Of a DNA stretch of 64,000 nt, positions 46,345 through 55,766 are shown in pieces. The position numbers and the translations under genes were made by a program. Numbering within the stretch: position 1 is the first letter of the stretch; the number at the start of each line of letters is the position of its first letter. Source of the stretch: Aralia elata (lineage: Eukaryota > Streptophyta > Magnoliopsida > Apiales > Araliaceae); contig CM068379.1 of NCBI GenBank assembly GCA_034770075.1, positions 44,027,130 to 44,091,129 of the forward strand. Reading direction: 5' to 3'. Below the pieces are notes generated by a model. It did no database searches, was not told the DNA's origin, and was given only the letters and a program-made list of their open reading frames with translations.

Positions 46345-48555
46345 TGTCGACGCCGGGAAAATCGCTTCTATGCTAATTATTACCCTTTTCAATTTTAGCC
46401 TTTTTATTAGATGATTTTTTGGAAAAGGTCGGCACAAATGTCGACGGAGTTTTGAAAGATCGTTTTTTATGATGAGCCAATTGACCAGAGTCGTCAGTTG
46501 GTATATTTGAAATGGATGTACCAACTCATTCGAGCTTCGTTTTCGTAAATCGCTGGCTCATATGTGACTCCGAATTAATTGGCCTGCAAACCGAGATTCA
46601 TAGAATTCGGGGGCTTGCTTAAGCGAGGGGAAGGTGTTAGGCACCCCCCGATTTCCACGAAACACGGTTACCGCAATCTCGATGTTTTTCCTATCCTTTA
46701 ATTCTTAAAATATGTGTGTGCGCGCGTGTGTGCATATGTGAATGTTGTGGTGAGTTTGCATGAAAAAACCATTTGGTTTTTTGTGAAAAGTCGTGCTTTA
46801 ATTTGAGAATGCTTTAGAATGTTTTTCGGCCTGTACGAGAAAGCTTTATTATTATTATTATTTTTTGTGAGAAAGGTTTGATTTTAATTGTCAAAAGCTG
46901 TGAGATTTTCATTAGGTGTCGTTTTGGCAAAACAAGAGTTTTTTAAACCTTCGTCAAAATAGGAATCGAGACCTATACGTTGCTTTCGTAAATAAAATGA
47001 CGGGCAACTTCTAGGATCTCTTTAACCCTATGCACAAAGATTTAATAAAACATTATTTATTTTTATAAAACCATTTTTGTGATGTTTGAAAACGATTTTT
47101 TCTTTAGCCTTCTCGTTTAAATAGAAATCGACATTCATTAGCACTTTCAATTTTAAGCCTCGTGGTGCTAATAACCTAATTTGATTGATTTTATGGAAAT
47201 CTTCATCGTTTAGCTTTGAAATCAGTTTTTGTGTCGTAAATCAAATCAAGCATTAAAACGCGTGGGGGCTATTCATGGGCATGTGAGCCATCAAAATAAC
47301 CCCAACGCCCATAATCACATATTTCACTATTACGGGGCCTTAAACCCGATTTTCAACTTGATATCGTTTTAAGGCCCGACAATTACATATTTACAATAAA
47401 GGGTACATCGACCCTACTACATACACCCAAAAATGTCCATCATCGGATTTGGACCACGGGGTCGCGTTCCTAGTCTCACACCCAAAATTGCTACACACCC
47501 ACAAAATGAATATTACAAAAAATAAACAACACCGGGTTGCCTAACACACCACAATATCCTAAAATAGCAATCTAAATACACTACGCATAATACATTACCA
47601 TAACGAGCTAAAAATCACCAAATAGATATCATCGGGCCATTAGGAAGAATTTCGTTCCGTTGGAACCCTCACTAATAGTCCTTAATCCATGGATCCTCAA
47701 TAATATACAAGGAAAACTACATTTAATATAGCCCGAATGACAAAAAGTTTAACAAAATGATATAACAAAATGCTATAAAAAGAGCTTTTCACCTTGTAAA
47801 TGACATCACGATGCGTATAAACTCGTATATTAAATAGAGTAGAAAGTGTATGTGATACAATCTAACAAAAAGGGGTATAAATCCTCACTTTTTCTCTCTT
47901 TTCTCTCCTCTCCCATTGCTGCTTGCTGCTGCTTCTTCCCCTTTTTTTTTCTTTCAAACTCCCTGTCTCTCTGGATGAAAAAATGAAGAACTGCATTGAT
48001 AAAGGCTGCCAGAGGCAACCGCAGATTGATCCGCGGCTTGGCCGCAGATTGATCTGCGGCTAGCCTCGGTTCCCCCGCACCGCGCTCGAGTGTCGTGTCG
48101 TCAGTCATCCCATTATTGGCCGTGGATTGATCTGCGGCTGGCTGGGCTGATTTTCTCGATTTTCGTACCGCACCTCGATTCTCGTGTCGTACTGTTGGTT
48201 TTTGCTAAAAGATTTATATTTTTTAGTCCGGGAACCGCTGGAAAACGTGACATGTCATTCAGGAATGCTCGTTTCGAATGGCTGCGACATGACACAGGAT
48301 TTGTATTTGGAGCTTGGTTTCCAGGGGGCGCTGCCCCCCGACCCCCACCAGCTCACCGGCGAGCAGGTAAGCGTAGTGGCCATTAGTCGATTCCTGATAT
48401 CCGCTCGTTGTCGTGTCGGCTTTGATCGCAAGTCGTTGTGGTGGCTTTGAGTGTTCGTACTTATGTCCACCTTTAGTTCTCGTAGGCTGGGTTAATTGAC
48501 GATTTTGCCCTCCTATCAAGGTTAGTATACGAAGTGCAAAATTTGGGTGTCTACA
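46345..48555 (-). repeat. 3' LTR of Tat element B (2211 bp)
   Basis: On the plus strand it runs from TGTCGACGCCGGG to GGGTGTCTACA, the same family as 1131-3275. The purine tract of the element lies immediately right, which makes this the 3' LTR. It carries the palindromic CCGCAGATnnATCnGCGG cluster at about 48020-48140. Confidence 0.88.
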
Positions 48556-48572
48556 GCTGCCCCTCTTTATCA
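48556..48572 (-). promoter_or_regulatory. Polypurine tract of Tat element B
   Basis: The minus strand reads TGATAAAGAGGGGCAGC directly before the LTR start TGTAGACACCC. It primes plus-strand synthesis in LTR elements. Confidence 0.8.
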
Positions 48573-48940
48573 TATTTATGAAATGTTAAATGAAATGAAC
48601 ATGATAAAGAAGTAGACACCCGATGCATGAATGACAGTGCATAAGAATGACAGTACATACATGATGCAACACATATAGCTTATGATGCAACACAAGACGC
48701 AAGGCATGCAAAACATTCGTAAAGGTGTCAATGCATCATGCAATCGTAAATTTATTGTGAGTATTGATCTCAACAGGACTCAATCGCTGATCGCATCGTT
48801 GTTGTCTGGTTCCGTCTCTGACAGGTCGTTGCTATAATCGTTATCGCAGATGTCGTGCTCCGTCTCGTAATCGCCGTCATCTTGGAATCGTTGTTGTCTC
48901 ATAACTGTCGGGTCTCGTATCCGATCGGTCGTCTCGTAGA
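48573..48940 (-). other. 3' untranslated spacer of Tat element B
   Basis: AT-rich, with repeated GATGCAACACA and CATGCA words around 48620-48740. The last part shows degenerate units of the tandem array that follows. No gene was seen. Confidence 0.5.
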
Positions 48941-49215
48941 TGTAGAATCTAGTCTCTAATTGATCGTCTCGTCTGTATCGGTTCTCGTCTCCGATTGGTC
49001 GACTCGTCTGTATCGGTTCTCGTCTCCGATTGGTCGACTCGTCCGCACCGGGTCTCGTTTCCGGTTGATCATCTTGTCGGCACCGGGTCTCATTTTCGGT
49101 TGATCGTCTCGTCGGCACCGGGTCTCGTTTCCGTGATCGTCTCGTCGGCACCGGGTCTCGATTCCGGTTGATCGTCTCGTCGGCACCGGGTCTCGTTTCC
49201 GGTTGATCGTCTCGT
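48941..49215 (-). repeat. 35 bp tandem repeat array in the 3' region of Tat element B
   Basis: About seven and a half head-to-tail units with core CGTCGGCACCGGGTCTCG and CCGGTTGATCGTCT. Unit length is 35, with one unit of 33 at about 49107-49140. Left-hand units use the variant TCTGTATCGGTTCTCGTCTC. Read as protein on the minus strand it gives repetitive RDDQPETRPGADE, which is a translation of the repeat rather than evidence of a gene. Confidence 0.85.
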
Positions 49216-49429
49216 AAATCACCTCGTTCCTGCCGGGTCCCGCCCCGACAAATCGATTCGTCGTGTTCCACACCCGATCGGTCGAAATCTCGTATTTTAT
49301 TTTCACATAACAAGTCAAATGGGTTTGAAAAATTGATCAATTACTCTATTATTAACTGTATGATGCATGCTTTTTATTCATGGATAGAGAATGACCCCTA
49401 CACAGTCTTTTTGACACTATTTTTCACAG

Positions 49430-51058
49430 ATGTCGTCACCCGACGCCGTGGTACGTTTGGATCTCGGTCCTCCCACAGGGTTGGTTGGCAGGCTTTTCCG
49501 CTGGTTGGACAGTTTATCGTCGGGCGATAGGGTTATTGCAGATGGTCTTCTGGGACATTCCTGATCCTTATTATCCTTTTAGGTGCCGGCGGGCTTTGCG
49601 GAGGGTATTCTGAGCTATTGGGCCCCTGCCCGTCAGGTGTTCAGATTAGGGACAGTGGAGCTGACCCCTACTCTCGAGGAGTATGCCCGCTTTACCGGCT
49701 TGTCTTTGGATGGTCCTTGTGCCAGGGTCACAGCTGGTCCTATGCGTCGTCAGTTCTTGACTTTTACTGGGTTGCGGAGGACAGTTCTGTTATCGGTGAT
49801 CACATCAGACCATCTAGTTCCCCTTCATTTCCTGATTGACCGATTCGGCTCACCCAACAGTTTTCATCTATTCTCTGGTGATTTTTCTGTATCTGAGGAG
49901 CGTTGGGGCGCTTTGAGAGTAGATGTTTTGATGACTTGTGTTATCTCAGTTTTGTATTTGCCAGCTGGATCTGATCTGTTGGATATGTGAGTTATTGCGG
50001 CCACTAGAGCCCTTCAGGAGGATCACACCATTATACCCATGATACTAGCAGACACCTACATGTCAGCCTCATATTGTCAGTCTTTCCGAGACAGAGTATT
50101 CAGAGGGAGCTCTATTTTGTTGTATGTATGGTTTATGAGCCATCTCAGCCCCATCGGTCATTTCCGTCGCCATGGGTTTTGCTTCAGCCACGACATAGCC
50201 ATGCAATTTTCGTTCCGTCCCGTGAGCTGTACTGATGCAGCTTCCTGGATAGAATTCTTATCGGCTATTGAGGAGCCCTTTCATCTCTTGATCTATTCGG
50301 GTTATTGCTCCTTCATGAGCTTCTCGACTCATGTGCCCACCTTGGATTTCATCCCTATTTTTGGCTTAAGGGGCGTGACGACTTATCATTCCTTGGTGGT
50401 TATGGGGCAGTTTGATCAGATACAGGATTTTCACCCTTTCACGAGCGCAGCCGACTACCGATTCCTCATATCACCCCAGACAGAGAGAGATCTACTGCGG
50501 GTATATGATCTTTGGTCTCGCAGGATCTTTGTCGAGTCTAGTGAGAGTTACCCCATTCAGACATCTGCTTATGCGCAATGGTTGCACAGAGACTCTGATA
50601 TGGTTGGTTTGAGTCAGACTAGAGTATTTGATGACTCTCGAGTGATTTTCACAGACGATACCACCCCAGAGGTATTTATTCCTCCCAAGTCTACAGAGAT
50701 GATATCCAGATATGATTTTGAAGGCTTCTCCACTCCCACCCATATTCCTTATTCCATCTCAGCTGATTCTGCCCCTAGTCGGGTTACTGAGGATAGCCGG
50801 ATCCGACTGGCCTTGATTACTACTGAGGCTGAGAGGGACGCTGCTCTTGTTGAGAGAGATGCTACTATTCTGGCCAGAGATGCTGCCCTCATTGACAGAG
50901 ACGCCATTTTATTGCAGACTAGGGTAGTTATAGATGCTCACTCTGAGACTGTTAGCCGAGCCACTGCTTTATTGGATCGCATCGACATGATGGGGCAGCA
51001 AATTGCAGGGGATGCCAATGCTTCAGATCTATCCACCACCTTATCCATCCTGCTTTAG
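49430..51058 (+). pseudogene. Antisense accessory gene of Tat element B: plant mobile domain-like protein with C-terminal coiled coil
   Basis: It lies on the strand opposite pol, between integrase and the 3' LTR. A first block starts ATG at 49430 (MSSPDAVVRLDLG) and hits TGA near 49560. The main frame opens at about 49583 (ILSYWAPARQVF, VELTPTLEEYARFTGL) and continues to TAG 51056, broken once by TGA at 49988-49990. TPTLEEYARFTG is the hallmark start of plant mobile domain (aminotransferase-like) proteins. The C-terminal 80 residues repeat AERDAALVERDATILARDAA, a heptad-rich coiled coil. Comparable antisense ORFs are known from Tat-group elements such as Grande and Retand. With one shift and one stop it is probably inactive in this copy. 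Confidence 0.75.
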
Positions 51059-51593
51059 TTAGTTTCAGATTTGTAGATCATTTTATTTCCTGTAGAGACT
51101 ATGTCAGTTTCATCGGTTATCGAAAGAGAAATCTTGTAACAAAATGACTTATATATATAGACATGCATTTAAATTTAGTCATTTTCCCTTTTTTGTCGTA
51201 TCGTTGCCTTTCATTGGATCCTCATTTTATCCAGCTAACCACGATTTTGATATTTCGCCTTCTTTCTCTTCTCAAGTATTGATGGAGATTTGACAGATAT
51301 TGCCGCACACCCTGTTGATTTTATCGGATTGAGTCTTAGATTTTGGCTAACTGTTTGGTTGGGTTAGGGTTATGTCATTTGAGATGAAGCTGATTAGGTG
51401 GCTGGTTTCGGGAAGGTTTCGAGGGTATAAGAAGGTTTTTCTGGCTGTTGGGAATCGGTTTTGGTTAGAGAAAGTATTATTTTGTAAAGAAATGGACCGT
51501 GCCCTGATGGCTGCCTATGTACTCCCACAAGTCGGGAGATCAGGTCCTACGTAGTTCGTTCTTCAAAGAAAGAGGAGAAAATGATGATTTTTT
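51059..51593. other. Spacer between the antisense gene and pol of Tat element B
   Basis: Non-coding. TTATATATATAGAC at about 51150 and GTAACAAAATG resemble the tail of the plus-strand gene. The two convergent genes end about 540 bases apart. Confidence 0.5.
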
Positions 51594-52959
51594 TTAAGCG
51601 TAGAACCGCTTCACCGAGTCAGAATTGATGGGCTGTGGAAACACCTCACCGTCCATCTCTTGCAATATGAGGGCTCCTCCGGACAACACTTTCTTAATCA
51701 CAAAAGGTCCTTCCCAACTCAGGGCAAACTTCCCTTTGGCTTCGTCTTGACAAGGCATGACTCTCTTTAGCACTAGGTCATTTTCCTTGAACTTCCGAGG
51801 TCTTATCTTTTTGTCGTACGATCGAGAGATTCTTTGCTGATATAACTGACCGTGCAAAACAGCAGCCACCCTCCTTTCATCAATTAGGGCCAATTGGTCG
51901 TACCGACTTTGCATCCAATCCTCCTCGTTTATCTGAGCATCAATCAAGATTCTGAGGGACGCCATCTCAACCTCAACTGGCAGAACAGCCTCCATTCCGT
52001 ATACCAAAGCGTAAGGGGTTGCCCCTGTAGAAGTACGCACCGACGTTCTGTACGCCAGCAGGGTGAGAGGTAGCAGATCCGGCCATCCCCGATGATTAGC
52101 AGACATTCTCGCCATGATCTTCTTGATATTCTTATTTTCAGCCTCCACTGCCCCATTCATCTTAGGACGGTAAATGACAGAATTGAGGTGTTTGATCTTA
52201 AACTGGTCACATAATTCCTTCATGAGGGCATTGTTCAAATTCTTGGCATTGTCGGAGACTAAGACCTCAGGTTGCCCGTATCGACAAATGACATTATTCC
52301 TGATGAAACGGACGATGATCTCCTGAGTTACTTTGGGGAAAGAAGCTGCTTCTACCCATTTAGTGAAGTAATCGATCATGACGAAGATAAATCGGTGTCC
52401 GTTGCTTGCCTTGGGCTCTACTGGTCCGATTACATCCATACCCCACATTGAGAATGGCCAAGGGGAGGTCATACAATGCAGTTCATTGGGAGGCGCATGG
52501 ATTACATTGTCGTGCACCTGGCATTGGTAACATCGTTTGACATGATCATCGCAGTCGGCTTTCAGTGTTAACCAGTAATGCCCCATTCTCAAGATCTTTT
52601 TGGCCAGTATCGGTCCACTCATGTGTGGCCCACACACTCCACCATGTATTTCGTCCATAATCTTTTGGGCCTGCATTTCATTTATACATCGCAACAATCC
52701 CAAACCGGCATCCCTCTTGTACAATGAATCCCCGCTCAAATAAAACCTCATTGCCATCTTTTGGATTCTCAACCTCTCAGCTCGGCTTGCTTGGTCGGGA
52801 ATGGATCTATCCCTCAGATACTCCCTTATGTTGTGATACCAAGGCTGCTTTGGCAGAACCATCTCCTCCGATAATACTGCCACATGCTCCTCGTATGCCG
52901 GGGCATTCTGTACCGCTATTTCAATCTGTGGAACGTCCCTGCTTTTGATTATGTGGATT
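51594..52959 (-). pseudogene. Integrase of Tat element B
   Basis: This is the C-terminal part of the 551-codon open frame 53249-51594. Its zinc-binding part reads GHYWLTLKADCDDHVKRCYQ then CQVH. The catalytic core reads WGMDVIGPVEP, FVMIDYFTKWVEAASF, VLVSDNAKNLNN and NGAVEAENKNIKKI (D, D and E of the DDE triad). The C-terminal GPY/F-like module reads KGKFALSWEGPFVIKKVL, ending VKRFYA. This stretch has no stop, but the polyprotein is interrupted upstream, so it would not be made as one piece. Confidence 0.9.
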
Positions 52960-53455
52960 AAGGAAGCCAGAGTTGCCAGTGCATTGGCAAAATCATTCCG
53001 TCCCCGGGGGATATATCGGAAAGCGATATCTTCAAACTCTCGCATCAATTGGATAACACATCGGTGGTATGGAAGTAACCGGAGCTCCTTAGTGCTATAC
53101 ACCCCGATCGCCTGTCTGATTACCAGCTCTGAATCCCCGAACACCGCTAATCTCTTCACTCCCATATCGCGGGCAAAACGGAGTCCCAATATACATCCCT
53201 CATACTTAGCTGTGTTATTCGAATTACTGAACTGCAATTTAGTGGCCACGGGGTATTACTCTCTGGTGATAGAGACCAAGACTGCTCCGACTCCTGCCCC
53301 TTCAGCATTCATGGCACCATCAAAATACAACTTCCAGAACTACCCCTCGTCATCACATCTCGTGTGTAAGACCCAGAATACATCTTCGCCAGGCAAAGGA
53401 GTTTCTAAAGGCTCCATCCCCCCTGCTGGCATTTCTGACAACTGATCTGCAATTC
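52960..53455 (-). pseudogene. Archaeal-type second RNase H (aRNH) of Tat element B
   Basis: On the minus strand, LYFDGAMNAEGAGVGAVLVS (first catalytic Asp) is followed after an in-frame stop by ATKLQFSNSNNTAKYEGC (Glu), FGDSELVIRQAIG (Asp) and RNDFANALATLA (Asp). A second RNase H is characteristic of the Tat lineage. Stops at about 53257 and 53340 and upstream of 53455 disrupt the frame. Confidence 0.85.
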
Positions 53456-53825
53456 CCTACCTTTTCATGGGTTTCTGAGTTACGTATACGATGTCGAACT
53501 GCTGTAAGATTAACTGCCACCTTGACAATCGACAGTTCAGCATGGGCCTTTCAAAGATATACTTCAGGGGATCCATTCTCGATATCAGGTACGTAGTGTG
53601 CCCATGGAGATAGTGCTGTAATCTCACTGCAGTCCACGCCAAAGCACAACAGGTCCTTTCGATGGGGGTGTAATTCTGTTCACATCGGCTAAATCTCTTG
53701 CTGAGGTAATAGATGGCCTGCTCTTTGCTTGATTCATTCTTCTGTCCCAGCATACATCCCATCGCAATGGCATTGACCGATATATACATAAACAGAGGGA
53801 TCCCATCCTTCGGGGGTACCAGCAC
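53456..53825 (-). pseudogene. RNase H (pol-type) of Tat element B
   Basis: On the minus strand: IPLFMYISVNAIAMGCMLGQ, AIYYLSKRFSRCEQNYTPIE and LDPKYI-like MDPLKYIFERP, LSRWQLILQQFDI. It follows RT after an in-frame TAG at about 53840. The usual first Asp of the family (YL.VSD/YIAA) is not evident, as often in Tat elements, where the second RNase H is thought to take over. Confidence 0.85.
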
Positions 53826-53840
53826 CGGTGCTTCTGTCAG

Positions 53841-54337
53841 CTACTTCTTAATGGTCTGAAAGGCTTTCTGGCATTGCTTATTCCACTCTTGGGAGACATC
53901 TTTCCTTAACAGTTTAAAAATCGGCTCGCATGTAGTTGTCAAGTGGGATATGAAGCGGCTGATGAAGTTTATTCTTCCCAGAAATCCTCTTATCTCCTTT
54001 TCTGTGCGAGATCCCGACATATCCACAATGGCCCTAATCTTCGCCGGATCCAACTCAATGCCCCGATTACTAACCAAGAATCCCAAGAGCTTGCCCGACT
54101 GCACTCCGAAAGCACACTTTACCGGATTGAGCTTCAAATTATATTTTCTGAGCCGATCGAATAGCTTTTTGAGATGGGTTATATGATCAGATTCTACCCT
54201 CGATTTCACGATAATGTCATCCACGTAGACCTCTATCTCCTTGTGCATCATGTCGTGGAATAGGGCCATCATGGCTCTCTGATAAGTAGCCCCCGCATTT
54301 GTGAGACCGAAAGCCAATCGTCTGTAGCAGAAGGTGC
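53841..54337 (-). pseudogene. Reverse transcriptase, C-terminal part (Tat element B), cut by the CRM-like insertion
   Basis: On the minus strand, MAFGLTNAGATYQRAMMALF, EVYVDDIIVKSR (active site YVDD), LNPVKCAFGVQSGKLLGFLV and IRGFLGRINFISRFI. The N-terminal half of the same gene lies at 61230-61607. The break is exactly at the GGTGC duplication (54333-54337 and 61230-61234). Confidence 0.92.
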
Positions 54338-55319
54338 TGATGAGGACATCCTTAGTTCACAAGCCCTTGACAAAACACAAGTGGATCCATTGCATATGCC
54401 ACTTGGACCCATTACGAGGACACGAGCTAAACGCTTCAAAGAAGGACTTAACGGGATGATTCATAAATTATGGACCGAGGTTGGATCGAGCATAGAGGTT
54501 ATAGAGACGGGTTACAAGCACGCGAAGTTCATAAACACATTGGAAGCAAGCATACCCGAACCGACACAAAAGAATCAGCATTTCCGCACTTTTGGACTAG
54601 TTTGACATCAGTTCATATTTTGGCCATAACTTGAGTTTCTAAACTCCAAATGAGGTGATTCAAAAGCCTAAATTCATTAGAAACTCCAGGGCTACAATTT
54701 TCATTCTTGGCCCAAGTCCAAATTCGAAATTTATCAGGTGTGAAAATAGCTTGCAATGTGCTGATCAGTTTATAGTTATCTGATTTGGACTTTTAACACA
54801 TCACATGTTTTGGATTGTTAAATTATTTGGGTGGCTGATACATGTGATGTGATTAGTTGTTAGATCTTGACTTATGATGATGGTTTAGTACACCATGAGT
54901 TCCTATAAATACCAAGTGATGCTAGGATGTAAAATCATTCATTCATATCAATTTTCAGATTATCAATACTATTGTGAGTTTGTTTCTCTACTTGTGGTTC
55001 TTTGAAGAATTCCGAAGTGTTCCTTAGTTCTTCTTTTTAGATTCATAATTGACTTATCATACAACCATTCATAGTTGTGTGTGGCGTCTTCTACCGCATC
55101 AATCGTCGATAGTACCGAGATTACCGCTTCAATATAAGCGAGGGGTCGAAGTGTCGTTGGTGTTCATCCTCCGCAAATTTCCTAAGCAAGCAATTGTACC
55201 AAGATTACCGTCTACATATAGGCGAGGGGTTAAGGTGTTGCAAGCTATCCATCCTATCAACTTGTTAAAAACGATCCGGGCGACGACCACCTCACGCAAG
55301 CGTGCTGTGGAGTCTATCA
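54338..55319 (+). repeat. 5' LTR of the CRM-like element (982 bp)
   Basis: It starts TGATGAGGACATCC and ends GGAGTCTATCA. TATA-like CCTATAAATACC at 54902-54913 gives the probable promoter. Its first 268 bases are a copy of the pol C-terminal coding sequence found in the 3' LTR. Confidence 0.95.
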
Positions 55320-55766
55320 TTTGGTATCAAAGCTAAGTTCCTATCAAGTTACTTATCTTTACTTTTATTATTGGATTTTAGTCCAAAAAAAAAAAACTGC
55401 AAAAAATATATTGCAAAAAATTATTATTGTTGATTGCTATTATTGGGATTTCATTTACAAAGAATCATATTTGACGATTGTGAAGTCTTGTTGGTATTCC
55501 GAGAGTCATACCTTCTATATTGTATTCTTGATAAGTTCTTATTGGATTGAAATTGGAAAATTGAGGTAACATTTGTGTGAATTCCAAAAGAACCTATTAG
55601 AGAGAACTACGAGCGGAAAAAGGCAAGAGTAATGAGATTACTAGAGGGTAAAAGCCATTTGTGTGATACACGAGCGTTTCATATTTGTGTGATATATTGT
55701 TTGAGTGAAACACGCAAGGAAGTGGTGAGGAATTTGCTTTCTACTAATCTTTGTTTTGCAGGAAAT
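55320..55766 (+). other. Leader of the CRM-like element, with a splice-acceptor-like end
   Basis: Non-coding, AT-rich, with no gene. TTTGTTTTGCAG ends five bases before the gag ATG at 55767 and looks like a 3' splice site. A leader intron is possible but unproven. Confidence 0.5.
55322..55333 (+). promoter_or_regulatory. Primer-binding site (initiator tRNA-Met) of the CRM-like element
   Basis: TGGTATCAAAGC starts two bases after the LTR. It matches the usual TGGTATCAGAGC with one change. Confidence 0.85.

Noticed and set aside
1131..48555. Reading the two Tat LTRs as the ends of one 47 kb element containing VPS4
   Set aside because: The primer site lies left of the left LTR and the purine tract right of the right LTR, so the internal regions face outward. 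They are two different elements.
48941..49215. CRISPR-like array
   Set aside because: The 35 bp units are contiguous with no unique spacers, and the setting is a plant retrotransposon.
48780..49340. Minus-strand protein of 186 aa rich in RDDQPETRPGADE
   Set aside because: It is the translation of the tandem array; two frames give similar repetitive text, as expected when the 35 bp unit is not a multiple of three.
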